A stretch of DNA of 16,412 nucleotides. It comes from Chloroflexota bacterium. GTDB lineage: Bacteria; Chloroflexota; Anaerolineae; Promineifilales; Promineifilaceae. Positions 1-6,933 of the stretch are shown one piece after another. The stretch spans positions 1-16,412 of the forward strand of contig QQUD01000528.1 of the NCBI GenBank assembly GCA_008501785.1, in the 5' to 3' direction. The position numbers and the translations under genes were made by a program. Within the stretch, counting starts at the first letter, position 1, and every line of letters begins with the position of its first letter. Below the pieces are notes generated by a model, which had not been told where the DNA came from, did no database searches, and saw only the letters and a list, made by a program, of their open reading frames with translations.

Positions 1-3
1 ATA

Positions 4-2505
4 ATGATGGAAAAGAAATTTGATAATTTAATTTCACAAATGACCTTGGCTGAAAAAGCCTCTATGCTTGCTGGAGCCAATATGTGGCACACAGTTCCAG
101 TGGAACGACTGGGTATCCCAGTGATGAAAGTGACGGATGGGCCGAATGGCGCACGTGGTGCTGATGACATCCTTGGACCAACCTCCATTTGTTTCCCGGT
201 GGGTGTGGGGATGGGGGCTACGTGGAACCCAAATTTGATTGAAAAGGTAGGGGCCGCGCTTGCGGGTGAAGTGAAGGCCAAAAGCGCCCACATGCTATTA
301 GCGCCCACGGTAAACATTCAGCGGACACCGATTGCGGGACGTAATTTTGAGTGTTTTGCAGAAGACCCATTTTTGAGTGGTACGATTGCGTCAGCCTATA
401 TCAATGGGTTGCAAAACGAAGGCGTGTCGGCTTGTATTAAACATTTTGTGGCAAACGATCAGGAGTTTGAGCGGTTTTCGATGAGTTCAGAGGTGGCAGA
501 ACGGCCGTTACATGAAATTTACCTGGAACCATTCCGCATCGCCATGCAGCAGTCCCATCCGTGGAGCATCATGAGTGCTTACAATCGCATTAACGGTGTT
601 CATGCCAGCGAAAATGATGTGCTGCTGCGCGACATTCTCAAGGGAAAATGGGCTTACGATGGCGCGGTCATCTCGGATTGGTATGGCACGTACAGCAGCG
701 GCGTGCCTGCGGGCGGGCTGGACCTGGAGATGCCCGGACCGGGTCGGTTCTTGGCCGCAGATACCGTCATTGAAGCTGTTGAATCTGGAAAGCTGGAGGA
801 ATCTGTTGTTGATGACAAAGTGCGACGACTGCTGCTCCTAATTGACCGGGTAGGTGCATTTGACCAGCCAGAAATCAAGCCAGAAACCTCAAATGACAAT
901 CCAGCAGATCGGGCATTGGCGCGGCAAGCGGCTTTCGAAGCGATTGTGCTGCTCAAAAATGAAAACAATGTGCTGCCGCTCGATCTAGCGCAGGTAAACA
1001 AAATTGCTGTCATCGGCGAAAATGCGAAATGGGCGCAAATTATGGGCGGCGGCAGTTCTCAGGTGAATCCACACTATGTTGTTTCACCACTGGATGGCAT
1101 AAAAAATGGGGTGGAACAACAAGCCGAGGTATCTTACGAAATTGGTACACTGATTCACAAACAGCCGCCTTTGTTGGATGTGAGCTGGTTAACGGCCGTT
1201 GATGGCAAAACGTCGGGCCTGACGCTGGAATATTTTGATAATCTTGACATGACAGGAGAAGCGTCGCATACGGCCGTTATTCAAAAAACAGCCCTCTCCT
1301 GGTTTGGCTCCGTGAATCCTTATATCAATCCATTAAACTTCTCGCTGCGGGTAAGTGGCACACTCACGGTGCCTGAAAGTCAAACCTATGAATTGCACCT
1401 GGCGAACGTGGGCAAAAGCCGCCTCATACTTGATGGTGCGGTGCAAATTGATAATTGGCGCGATGAGACGCCTAATACCCAATTAACCGGGACCGTCTCA
1501 CTAGACCTAACAGCCGGACAATCGTACCAACTGGTTTTGGAATACAGCACAGACCCGGCTTCTCGCTGGCGCATGGTACGTCTGGGCTGCCCGCCATCTG
1601 TTGCGGCGGACCCCATTCAGGCGGCGGTAGACTTAGCCGCGCAGTCGGACGTGGCTCTGGTGATAGCTGGGTTGACCAATGAGTGGGAAGGTGAAGGCCA
1701 TGATAGACCAGATATGGCATTGGTAGGCCAACAAAACGAGCTGATTGCTCGTGTGGCGGCAGTGAACCCGAATACGGTAGTGGTTCTCAATGTAGGGTCG
1801 CCGGTGACAATGCCCTGGTTGGCAGATGTGCCAGCCGTGCTGCAAACATGGTATTTAGGGCAAGAGGCTGGCAATGCTCTCGCAGATGTACTTTTGGGCG
1901 AAGTGACTCCATCTGGCAAACTGCCGATCACACTGCCGACACGATTGGAAGACAATCCGGCGTTTATCAATTATCCAGGTGAAAACGGCCGTGTTCTTTA
2001 CGGCGAAGGCGTTTATGTCGGCTACCGCTATTACGACAAAAAAGCGATTGTGCCACTGTTCCCGTTTGGGCATGGGCTGTCTTACACGACATTTGCGTAC
2101 AGCAATCTACGACTGAATGGTGACTCGTTTGGCGTTGGTGATCAAATTGAGGTGCAAGTGGATGTGACCAACACAGGGCATCGTGATGGACAGGAAGTGG
2201 TGCAGCTTTATGTGCGGGACGAACAGGCGAAGGTGGAACGGCCGTTACAGGAACTGAAATCATTTGCCAAAATCACGCTAGCACCAGGTGAAACGAAAAC
2301 GGTGACATTGCCAATTGATCAGCAATCATTGGCATTTTATGATACGGCCGTTCACGATTGGGTGACAGAACCGGGCGTTTTTGAAGTGCTGGTTGGCAGT
2401 TCGTCGCGGGATGTGCGGCTGCGAGAGAAGTTTGAGTGGGTGGGAGAAACGGCCGTTTCCCCCCATGCAAAACAATCAACACAATTATCAACAGTCGCTA
2501 CGTAA
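4..2505 (+). CDS. Glycoside hydrolase family 3 beta-glycosidase with PA14 insert
   Basis: An 833-residue GH3 enzyme, probably a beta-glucosidase that removes non-reducing-end sugars from beta-linked oligosaccharides with retention of configuration. The N-terminal barrel spans about residues 1-290 and holds the KHF motif (146-148) and the nucleophile motif VISDW, with Asp225 as nucleophile. A PA14 domain (about 395-525) is inserted in the second domain, as in Kluyveromyces marxianus BglI. The acid/base glutamate should lie in TNEWEGEGHDR (558-568; Glu560, 562 or 564). A fibronectin III-like domain covers about 718-800. There is no signal peptide, so it is probably cytoplasmic and acts on imported sugars. 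Only three bases precede the first ATG and they are not a stop, so a start further left cannot be excluded, although homologues begin near this point. The gene carries seven copies of the ACGGCCGT palindrome, including one in the non-conserved C-terminal tail (GETAVSP). The exact sugar specificity cannot be read from the sequence. Confidence 0.93.
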   Translation: MMEKKFDNLISQMTLAEKASMLAGANMWHTVPVERLGIPVMKVTDGPNGARGADDILGPTSICFPVGVGMGATWNPNLIEKVGAALAGEVKAKSAHMLLAPTVNIQRTPIAGRNFECFAEDPFLSGTIASAYINGLQNEGVSACIKHFVANDQEFERFSMSSEVAERPLHEIYLEPFRIAMQQSHPWSIMSAYNRINGVHASENDVLLRDILKGKWAYDGAVISDWYGTYSSGVPAGGLDLEMPGPGRFLAADTVIEAVESGKLEESVVDDKVRRLLLLIDRVGAFDQPEIKPETSNDNPADRALARQAAFEAIVLLKNENNVLPLDLAQVNKIAVIGENAKWAQIMGGGSSQVNPHYVVSPLDGIKNGVEQQAEVSYEIGTLIHKQPPLLDVSWLTAVDGKTSGLTLEYFDNLDMTGEASHTAVIQKTALSWFGSVNPYINPLNFSLRVSGTLTVPESQTYELHLANVGKSRLILDGAVQIDNWRDETPNTQLTGTVSLDLTAGQSYQLVLEYSTDPASRWRMVRLGCPPSVAADPIQAAVDLAAQSDVALVIAGLTNEWEGEGHDRPDMALVGQQNELIARVAAVNPNTVVVLNVGSPVTMPWLADVPAVLQTWYLGQEAGNALADVLLGEVTPSGKLPITLPTRLEDNPAFINYPGENGRVLYGEGVYVGYRYYDKKAIVPLFPFGHGLSYTTFAYSNLRLNGDSFGVGDQIEVQVDVTNTGHRDGQEVVQLYVRDEQAKVERPLQELKSFAKITLAPGETKTVTLPIDQQSLAFYDTAVHDWVTEPGVFEVLVGSSSRDVRLREKFEWVGETAVSPHAKQSTQLSTVAT

Positions 2506-2582
2506 CAAGTAAGGTAATCTTTTGCCAGAGTAGATTCCAAATACTGCTGGAGATTTTATGTTAAGTATGACAATGCATTAAA

Positions 2583-2640
2583 ATACGAATAGGGAAAATA
2601 CGGATAATCTGAATTTATCCGTATTTTCCCAAATCCGTAT
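2583..2640. terminator. Long inverted repeat after the GH3 gene, possible terminator
   Basis: A perfect 16-bp inverted repeat, GGGAAAATACGGATAA (2592-2607) and its complement (2615-2630), encloses a 7-nt loop. Outer imperfect arms (2583-2590 and 2633-2640, ATACGAAT with ATCCGTAT) extend it. It starts about 80 bp past the GH3 stop, which is where a terminator would be. No T-tract follows on the + strand (an A-tract does, 2642-2650), so it is not a textbook intrinsic terminator. It could also be an mRNA 3'-end stabiliser or a protein-binding site. Confidence 0.45.
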
Positions 2641-2861
2641 GAAAAAAAAATCACCTCGTACAATTATCACCCCACAATACGATTTAACCCACAACGCCTT
2701 GTTGAACCGCTAAATAATTCATCTTGTCTTTGAAAAACAGTTGCGTGATATTTTTGTAGACACCGTGCGTTTTGCAGGGTATGCCGTTTGAAATGTCTCT
2801 CCTCGTTTTGCACCAGTAGCGCCTCGAATCTTCCAAAACAACGCTTCAACGCTTTTATCAC
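2641..2861. other. Unassigned intergenic stretch
   Basis: Between the inverted repeat and the next promoter I see no gene I can support. A 64-codon open frame on the minus strand (2861-2667) matches no family I recognise and has no evident ribosome-binding site. The + strand has short open pieces broken by stops. The stretch may hold upstream regulatory DNA or decayed sequence. Confidence 0.4.
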
Positions 2862-2891
2862 TTGACAAATAATTCAAAAGGCAGGTATACT
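2862..2891 (+). promoter_or_regulatory. Sigma70-type promoter for the tandem-HTH regulator
   Basis: TTGACA (2862-2867) and TATACT (2886-2891) are separated by 18 bp, a near-consensus housekeeping promoter. Transcription should begin near 2898, inside the repeated boxes described next, leaving a leader of about 85 nt before the ATG at 2982. Confidence 0.8.
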
Positions 2892-2933
2892 TTAACGGTT
2901 AAGTGTAACGGTTAAGTAAACCGTAACACTTAA
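2892..2933. promoter_or_regulatory. Triple-box operator overlapping the start of transcription
   Basis: Two identical direct repeats TAACGGTTAAGT (2893-2904 and 2906-2917) sit 13 bp apart, and a third, inverted box TAAACCGTAA lies at 2917-2926. Each box is close to palindromic (TTAAC-G-GTTAA). In addition, 2899-2913 and 2919-2933 form a 15-bp inverted repeat with one mismatch and a 5-nt spacer. The boxes start one base after the -10 element, an ideal place for repression. The likely ligand is the regulator encoded just downstream (autoregulation), which is an inference from position. Confidence 0.7.
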
Positions 2934-2965
2934 TAATTAAATCAGCTTACTATGAATTTTTAATC

Positions 2966-2976
2966 GGGGGGAAAGG
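2966..2976 (+). promoter_or_regulatory. Purine-rich ribosome-binding site of the tandem-HTH regulator
   Basis: GGGGGGAAAGG ends 5 nt before the ATG at 2982. It is the strongest ribosome-binding candidate in this leader and supports that start, and therefore the reality of the unusual N-terminal extension of the regulator. Confidence 0.65.
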
Positions 2977-2981
2977 TTAAG

Positions 2982-4172
2982 ATGCGGATAGAGGATTTGT
3001 CGGTGCAAGAGATTGCCAAGTGTGTTGAGCGAGACGTGCATGAGGTTGAGAAAGTGTGGAATGCATGGCTAGCTGGTCGGCAGGGCAGCAGTAAGCCGAT
3101 TGTGCCAGACATTCGACTGCTGGCAGGTCTGTCCGGTTTGTCGACGACCTCTGTTTCTAATTTTTTACGCAATAAAAAGGGCAGCATTTCTGAGAAAAAT
3201 TCCAAACGCCTTGCTGAACTCGTTGAGATGGTGGGATATGTGCCCAGCAGCGCCGCCCAAAGCATGCGCGGCGGACAGCTACATACAATTGCGGTTGCCT
3301 TGCCGCTGTCGAGCGTAAGCCCTGACTTTTATTTACAAATTTTGAAAGGCATCAAGAAGGAAGCGAGCATTTTAGGATATCAGCTTCTGATTTTTGATGT
3401 CAATACTGTAGCAGGCAGGACTGACTTTTTTAGCAACATGCCATTTTTGGGCATTGTGGATGGTCTGATTGCGATTGGGCTGCATATTGATGAACGCACG
3501 CTGCGGATTTTGAATCAGCGGAATGTGCCAGTAACGGCCGTTCACAATCGCCTTGAACATCCTCCAGTTGTGGCCAACATCATTTCGCCAGACGAAAGCG
3601 CATTTCAAAATTTAATTGATCAGCATTTGATCAAAACGCATGGATACCGCAGATTAACATTGGTTTCTTTGGATGAAGCCAATCCCCTAAAAATGGGCGA
3701 TTCCTCACGAGACGATTGGAATCGAAAAGCCCGCGTCGATGCATACAAAGAAGCATTGCGCCTCAACAATATTCAGCTAGACGAAAATTTGATTTTTAGA
3801 GTGACTGAGCACTCTTTTAAAGAAGGATATAACGCATTTGAGCGTATTTATCAGGTTCATCAATCGTTGCCGCCCGATGAGCAGATTCAAGCGATTGTTT
3901 GCACATCAGATACCCTGGCGGCGGGGGTCATTACGGCTGCTCGTCGTGAGGATTGGCAGATTCCAGTAACTGGGTTTGACAATCTGCCGCTGGCCGAATT
4001 GCTTGATATTACGACGGTTGAACAAAGACCTCAGGAGGCGGGTCGGTTGGCCTTCCGTCATCTTTATAACGCACTCATTTACCAACAGCGAACGGGAGAA
4101 TTCCCGGCTCAAGTGGAAAATGGGATTGATATGCAGGTTGTGCTGCGCTGTTCGTGTGGCTGCCCACACTGA
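2982..4172 (+). CDS. LacI/GalR-type regulator with an extra N-terminal helix-turn-helix
   Basis: A 396-residue transcription factor, longer than the usual 330-350. The recognisable LacI-type helix-turn-helix is not at the N-terminus but at about residues 43-64 (PDIRLLAGLSGLSTTSVSNF), followed by the hinge region (86-98, YVPSSAAQSMRGG) and a periplasmic-binding-protein-like sensor domain (about 101-390, containing SDTLAAGVITAA and VTGFDNLPLAEL). The preceding 40 residues contain a second helix-turn-helix-like segment, LSVQEIAKCVERDVHEVEKV (6-25). The start is backed by a strong ribosome-binding site. The expected role is sugar-responsive repression of this locus. The hinge lacks the usual Leu before Arg at the DNA minor-groove position (it has SMRGG), and the C-terminus ends in a Cys-rich RCSCGCPH. 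One ACGGCCGT copy is present (VPVTAVHN). The LacI assignment is firm; the second helix-turn-helix is inferred from pattern. Confidence 0.88.
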   Translation: MRIEDLSVQEIAKCVERDVHEVEKVWNAWLAGRQGSSKPIVPDIRLLAGLSGLSTTSVSNFLRNKKGSISEKNSKRLAELVEMVGYVPSSAAQSMRGGQLHTIAVALPLSSVSPDFYLQILKGIKKEASILGYQLLIFDVNTVAGRTDFFSNMPFLGIVDGLIAIGLHIDERTLRILNQRNVPVTAVHNRLEHPPVVANIISPDESAFQNLIDQHLIKTHGYRRLTLVSLDEANPLKMGDSSRDDWNRKARVDAYKEALRLNNIQLDENLIFRVTEHSFKEGYNAFERIYQVHQSLPPDEQIQAIVCTSDTLAAGVITAARREDWQIPVTGFDNLPLAELLDITTVEQRPQEAGRLAFRHLYNALIYQQRTGEFPAQVENGIDMQVVLRCSCGCPH

Positions 4173-4203
4173 TTGAGGTGGGATTGTCATTAATGTCAAC
4201 TAA

Positions 4204-4232
4204 TTGACACCCGAATCGTTTCGGATTATACT
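4204..4232 (+). promoter_or_regulatory. Sigma70-type promoter for the LacI regulator and downstream genes
   Basis: TTGACA (4204-4209) and TATACT (4227-4232) with an optimal 17-bp spacer. The -35 element is also the right arm of a small inverted repeat (TGTCAA 4194-4199, TTGACA 4204-4209). Transcription would start near 4239. Because the following genes are close or overlapping (to 6852), this promoter may drive the LacI-2H-GH130 unit. Confidence 0.85.
4211..4224. promoter_or_regulatory. LacI-family operator inside the promoter spacer
   Basis: CCGAATCGTTTCGG is a palindrome around a central CpG with one mismatched pair, the hallmark shape of LacI/GalR-family operators (compare CGAAACGTTTCG). 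It lies between the -35 and -10 elements, so a bound repressor would block RNA polymerase directly. Confidence 0.75.
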
Positions 4233-4243
4233 CAAACCATCTT

Positions 4244-4257
4244 CCGAAACGTTTGGG
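4244..4257. promoter_or_regulatory. Second LacI-family operator downstream of the transcription start
   Basis: CCGAAACGTTTGGG has a perfect AAACGTTT core, and its central CpG lies 33 bp (about three helical turns) from that of the first operator. Two in-phase sites suit a pair of repressor dimers on the same DNA face. The nearest candidate to bind them is the LacI protein starting at 4319. Confidence 0.72.
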
Positions 4258-4318
4258 AAATGTTGAACCACTCATTATTTTACCTTCGCAAATCTAAACA
4301 TTATTCAGGATTGCTGCC

Positions 4319-5338
4319 ATGACCGTTACTCTCAAAGATATTGCGCGACAAGTGGGAATTTCCGTCACAACGGTGTCGCGTGCGCTGGCCGGTTATGATG
4401 ACGTAGCCGAAGCAACGCGCCAACGCATCCAAGACGCGGCTGCCGAATTGGGCTATTCTCCTAACCTGATGGCGCAACGTTTGCAAAAACGGCGCACCGA
4501 TACACTGGGCTTTATCATGCCTACGTTTGGCCCCCGCTTTTCAGACCCCTTCTTTAGCGAATTTATCGCTGGCATTGGCAATAAAGCGGCTGCCCACGAT
4601 TACGATTTACTGGTCTCCACGCACGCCCCCGACAGTGAGGGTGAACGGAAGGCCTATTCACGGGCTGTCAAAAAAGGTTGGGTGGATGGCCTGATTGTCG
4701 TGCGTACCCGTGAAGATGATGCGCGTATCCAACTGCTTTGTGAGCATCAATTTCCCTTTGTGGCTTTTGGTCGTACCAACGACGAACGCGATTTTCCGTA
4801 TGTAGATGAAGACAGCGAAGCGGGTATGCGCTTGCTGGTGCAGCATTTTATTGACCTGGGACACCGGCATATTGCTCTCATTACCCCTCCGTCAGGGTTG
4901 ATGTTCGGTCATTATCGTGTGAAGGGTTTTTATGACACCATGCAAGTTAATGGCCTATCCATCCGGCCCGAATATGTTGTCACGGGCGATATGACGCAAC
5001 GCAGTGGAGCGGAAGCGGCTGAATTATTACTGGCGCTAAATCCACGGCCAACAGCAATCATTGGCAGCAATGATTTAATGGCTATCGGCGCTATCAATCG
5101 GATTCAACAGGACGGCTTGCGAGTCGGTCAGGATATAGCAATCGGCGGCTTTGATGATATTCCACTAGCGACCTACATTACCCCCTCTCTGACCACAGTA
5201 CACCAACCCATCTATAAAATCGGGCAAGAAACCTGTGCGATGTTGATTGATTTAATAAACGGCCGTTCTCCAGAGCGCACCAACATTTTGTTAACGCCGC
5301 GACTCATTATCCGTGCGTCTAGCAGCCAACCTTTGTGA
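4319..5338 (+). CDS. LacI/GalR-family sugar-responsive transcriptional regulator
   Basis: A standard-length (339 residues) LacI-family regulator. The helix-turn-helix occupies residues 4-25 (TLKDIARQVGISVTTVSRAL), followed by the hinge helix at 46-58 (YSPNLMAQRLQKR), whose Leu55 is the residue that intercalates at the central CpG of the operator in this family. The effector domain (about 62-335) shows SNDLMAIGAINRIQ and GFDDIPLATYITPSLTTVHQP, typical of sugar-binding repressors. AGGA (4307-4310) is a suitable ribosome-binding site for the ATG. Twin CpG-centred operators on its own promoter suggest autoregulation. Four bases separate its stop from the preferred start of the next gene, so it probably leads an operon with the 2H phosphoesterase and GH130. 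The effector is unknown. One ACGGCCGT copy encodes Asn-Gly-Arg near the C-terminus. Confidence 0.95.
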   Translation: MTVTLKDIARQVGISVTTVSRALAGYDDVAEATRQRIQDAAAELGYSPNLMAQRLQKRRTDTLGFIMPTFGPRFSDPFFSEFIAGIGNKAAAHDYDLLVSTHAPDSEGERKAYSRAVKKGWVDGLIVVRTREDDARIQLLCEHQFPFVAFGRTNDERDFPYVDEDSEAGMRLLVQHFIDLGHRHIALITPPSGLMFGHYRVKGFYDTMQVNGLSIRPEYVVTGDMTQRSGAEAAELLLALNPRPTAIIGSNDLMAIGAINRIQQDGLRVGQDIAIGGFDDIPLATYITPSLTTVHQPIYKIGQETCAMLIDLINGRSPERTNILLTPRLIIRASSSQPL

Positions 5339-5342
5339 TGTT

Positions 5343-5966
5343 ATGATGGATTATCTCGACTCTCGCTTTGCTATTTATCTGATCCCACCCTATTCGGTGA
5401 GCTGCCCTGTGGCCGAAGTTCATCAAATGCTGCGTAAGCAGTTTGGCTTTGTCGCTGCCGATCAATTTCAAGTTCATGCCACGCTCAAAGGCTTTTTCAA
5501 GAAAATTGAAGGGCCTGTTGATCCGGTGACAGCGCATTTGGATGCAATTTTCTCAAATTTAGCACCATTTCCGGTGCATTTTAACGGATTTCGGATTGAT
5601 GATGTGGGTATCGGGTTGAATGTGGTGCAGATTGGCGATGTGCCGAATCCGGCGATGATGGCGCTGCGGACGCAGATTGTTGATGTGATACGGCCGTTTA
5701 TCGCCCCCGACTGTGATTTCGTCAAAGAAGACCTGGATTCTCCCTTTGCAGCCCATATCACACTCGCCTTTCGGGACATTCCGCTTTCTCTTTATGATGA
5801 TGTATTGGCTTATTTGGAAAACGCTCCACTGCCAACCCAGCCATTTACAGCAAAAACATTCCATTTTCTCCAATTTTTTAGCAACGATTGGACAGGTGCC
5901 TGGTGGGAAACGCTCACCTGGCGACTGTTGAAATCATGGCACATTACGGAAAAACAGAATGATTAA
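5343..5966 (+). CDS. 2H-superfamily phosphoesterase (2'-5' RNA ligase-like)
   Basis: A 207-residue protein with the two HxT motifs that define the 2H phosphoesterases: VHATL (His45, Thr47) and AHITL (His138, Thr140). Members hydrolyse or form cyclic phosphate and 2'-5' bonds in RNA or nucleotides; the substrate here is unknown. I chose the ATG at 5343 (5346 is equally possible) because the family's first strand (DSRFAIYLIPP) follows at once; a GTG at 5313 would add ten residues overlapping the LacI gene. No strong ribosome-binding site is visible, so translation may be coupled to the LacI stop at 5338. Its last 8 bp overlap the GH130 gene, which ties it tightly to sugar phosphorolysis. A role on a sugar-linked or nucleotide cyclic phosphate is only a guess. 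One ACGGCCGT copy is present (Ile-Arg-Pro-Phe). Confidence 0.82.
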   Translation: MMDYLDSRFAIYLIPPYSVSCPVAEVHQMLRKQFGFVAADQFQVHATLKGFFKKIEGPVDPVTAHLDAIFSNLAPFPVHFNGFRIDDVGIGLNVVQIGDVPNPAMMALRTQIVDVIRPFIAPDCDFVKEDLDSPFAAHITLAFRDIPLSLYDDVLAYLENAPLPTQPFTAKTFHFLQFFSNDWTGAWWETLTWRLLKSWHITEKQND

Positions 5967-6852
5967 ATTAAAAAGATTATCAGAACAGCCAATTTTGATG
6001 CCGAAACAGGAGCATTCCTGGGAAGCTGCCACAGTTTTTAATTGTGGCGCAATCTATCACAACGGTTTGGTGCATATGATTTACCGGGCCACTGACATCA
6101 CTTCAAATGGCACGGAAGGCAAGTATATCAACAGCTTTGGATATGCTGTCAGCAAGGATGGGCTGCATTTTAACCGGCTGGAGAAGCCCATTCTGATCAA
6201 TGATGTCGATCAGGAATTACGTGGACCCGAAGACCCGCGAATCACCGCCATGGATGGTCTTTTTTACATGATGTACACGGGGTATGGCGGCCGTTTTGAT
6301 GGCGATTACCGCATCTGTTTGGCAACGTCGAACAACCTGATTTCGTGGCAGCGTCACGGTGTGATGCTGGATGAACCGAACAAGGATGCGGCTTTGTTTC
6401 CAGAGAAGATTAACGGCCGTTACGCCATGCTTCACCGCCGCGCACCCGACATCTGGGTGGCCTTTTCAGACGATCTCAAACAGTGGACGGACCATCAGGT
6501 GTTGATGCAAGTCGATCCCGATTCTGAATGGGAAGCACAAAAGATTGGCGCGGCTGGACCCCCCATCAAAACAGAAGATGGCTGGGTGTTAATTTATCAT
6601 GGTGTGAGTAGTAACGGCCGTTACAGCCTCGGCATCGCCCTACTTGACCTAAACGATCCAACCAAAATTCTACACCGACAGACCAACCCCATTCTCGAGC
6701 CTGAACTTGAGTGGGAAATTAAAGGGTACGTTCCCAACGTTGTTTTTAGCTGCGGACAAGCCGTGATTGACGACATCCTGTTTGTTTATTACGGTGGCGC
6801 AGACACCGTCATTGGCGTCGCTCATATTCCTATGAGCAGCATCAAATTTTAA
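5959..6852 (+). CDS. Glycoside hydrolase family 130 beta-mannoside phosphorylase
   Basis: A 297-residue five-bladed propeller enzyme of GH130, which cleaves beta-mannosidic bonds with inorganic phosphate to give mannose 1-phosphate. The GH130 signature GPEDPRI (89-95) contains the catalytic Asp92. Residues expected to bind phosphate are kept: LHRR (158-161), PPIKTEDGW (201-209, Lys204) and YHG (213-215, His214). Their presence favours a phosphorylase over the hydrolytic GH130 subfamilies. KDAALFPEKINGRYAMLHRR resembles the mannooligosaccharide and beta-1,2-mannobiose phosphorylases, but the linkage cannot be decided by eye. There is no signal peptide, so it is cytoplasmic. The start overlaps the previous stop by 8 bp, implying translational coupling, with GGA at 5948-5950 as a weak ribosome-binding site. 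Two exact ACGGCCGT copies and one near-copy (6287-6294) occur, two of them reading Asn-Gly-Arg. Confidence 0.9.
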   Translation: MIKLKRLSEQPILMPKQEHSWEAATVFNCGAIYHNGLVHMIYRATDITSNGTEGKYINSFGYAVSKDGLHFNRLEKPILINDVDQELRGPEDPRITAMDGLFYMMYTGYGGRFDGDYRICLATSNNLISWQRHGVMLDEPNKDAALFPEKINGRYAMLHRRAPDIWVAFSDDLKQWTDHQVLMQVDPDSEWEAQKIGAAGPPIKTEDGWVLIYHGVSSNGRYSLGIALLDLNDPTKILHRQTNPILEPELEWEIKGYVPNVVFSCGQAVIDDILFVYYGGADTVIGVAHIPMSSIKF

Positions 6853-6859
6853 TCGTTTA

Positions 6860-6917
6860 TTTTGTGAGGTTAGGGTGGCAATTTCACCGCCTGACCTGCA
6901 TTTTATCTCTCACAAAA
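6860..6917 (+). promoter_or_regulatory. Stem-loop leader before the binding-protein gene
   Basis: Nine-base arms TTTTGTGAG (6860-6868) and CTCACAAAA (6909-6917) enclose an inner imperfect stem (AGGTTAG 6867-6873 with CTGACCT 6891-6897, plus GGTG with CACC). The structure ends just before the ribosome-binding site AAAGGAG (6920-6926). It may be a partial terminator for the GH130 unit, an mRNA-stabilising hairpin for the highly expressed binding protein, or an operator. I see no clear -35/-10 pair here. Confidence 0.4.
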
Positions 6918-6933
6918 AGAAAGGAGAGCAACA

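Noticed and set aside
2667..2861. 64-codon minus-strand frame in the GH3-regulator gap
   Set aside because: No recognised family, no ribosome-binding site, and no support other than being open; not called as a gene.
5313..5342. GTG start for the 2H phosphoesterase
   Set aside because: It would add ten non-conserved residues overlapping the LacI gene; the ATG at 5343 or 5346 fits the family's first strand better.
6287..6294. GCGGCCGT and the ACGGCCGC at 13008 as further palindrome copies
   Set aside because: Each differs by one base from the 8-mer, so they were kept out of the count of 20 and noted only as near-copies.
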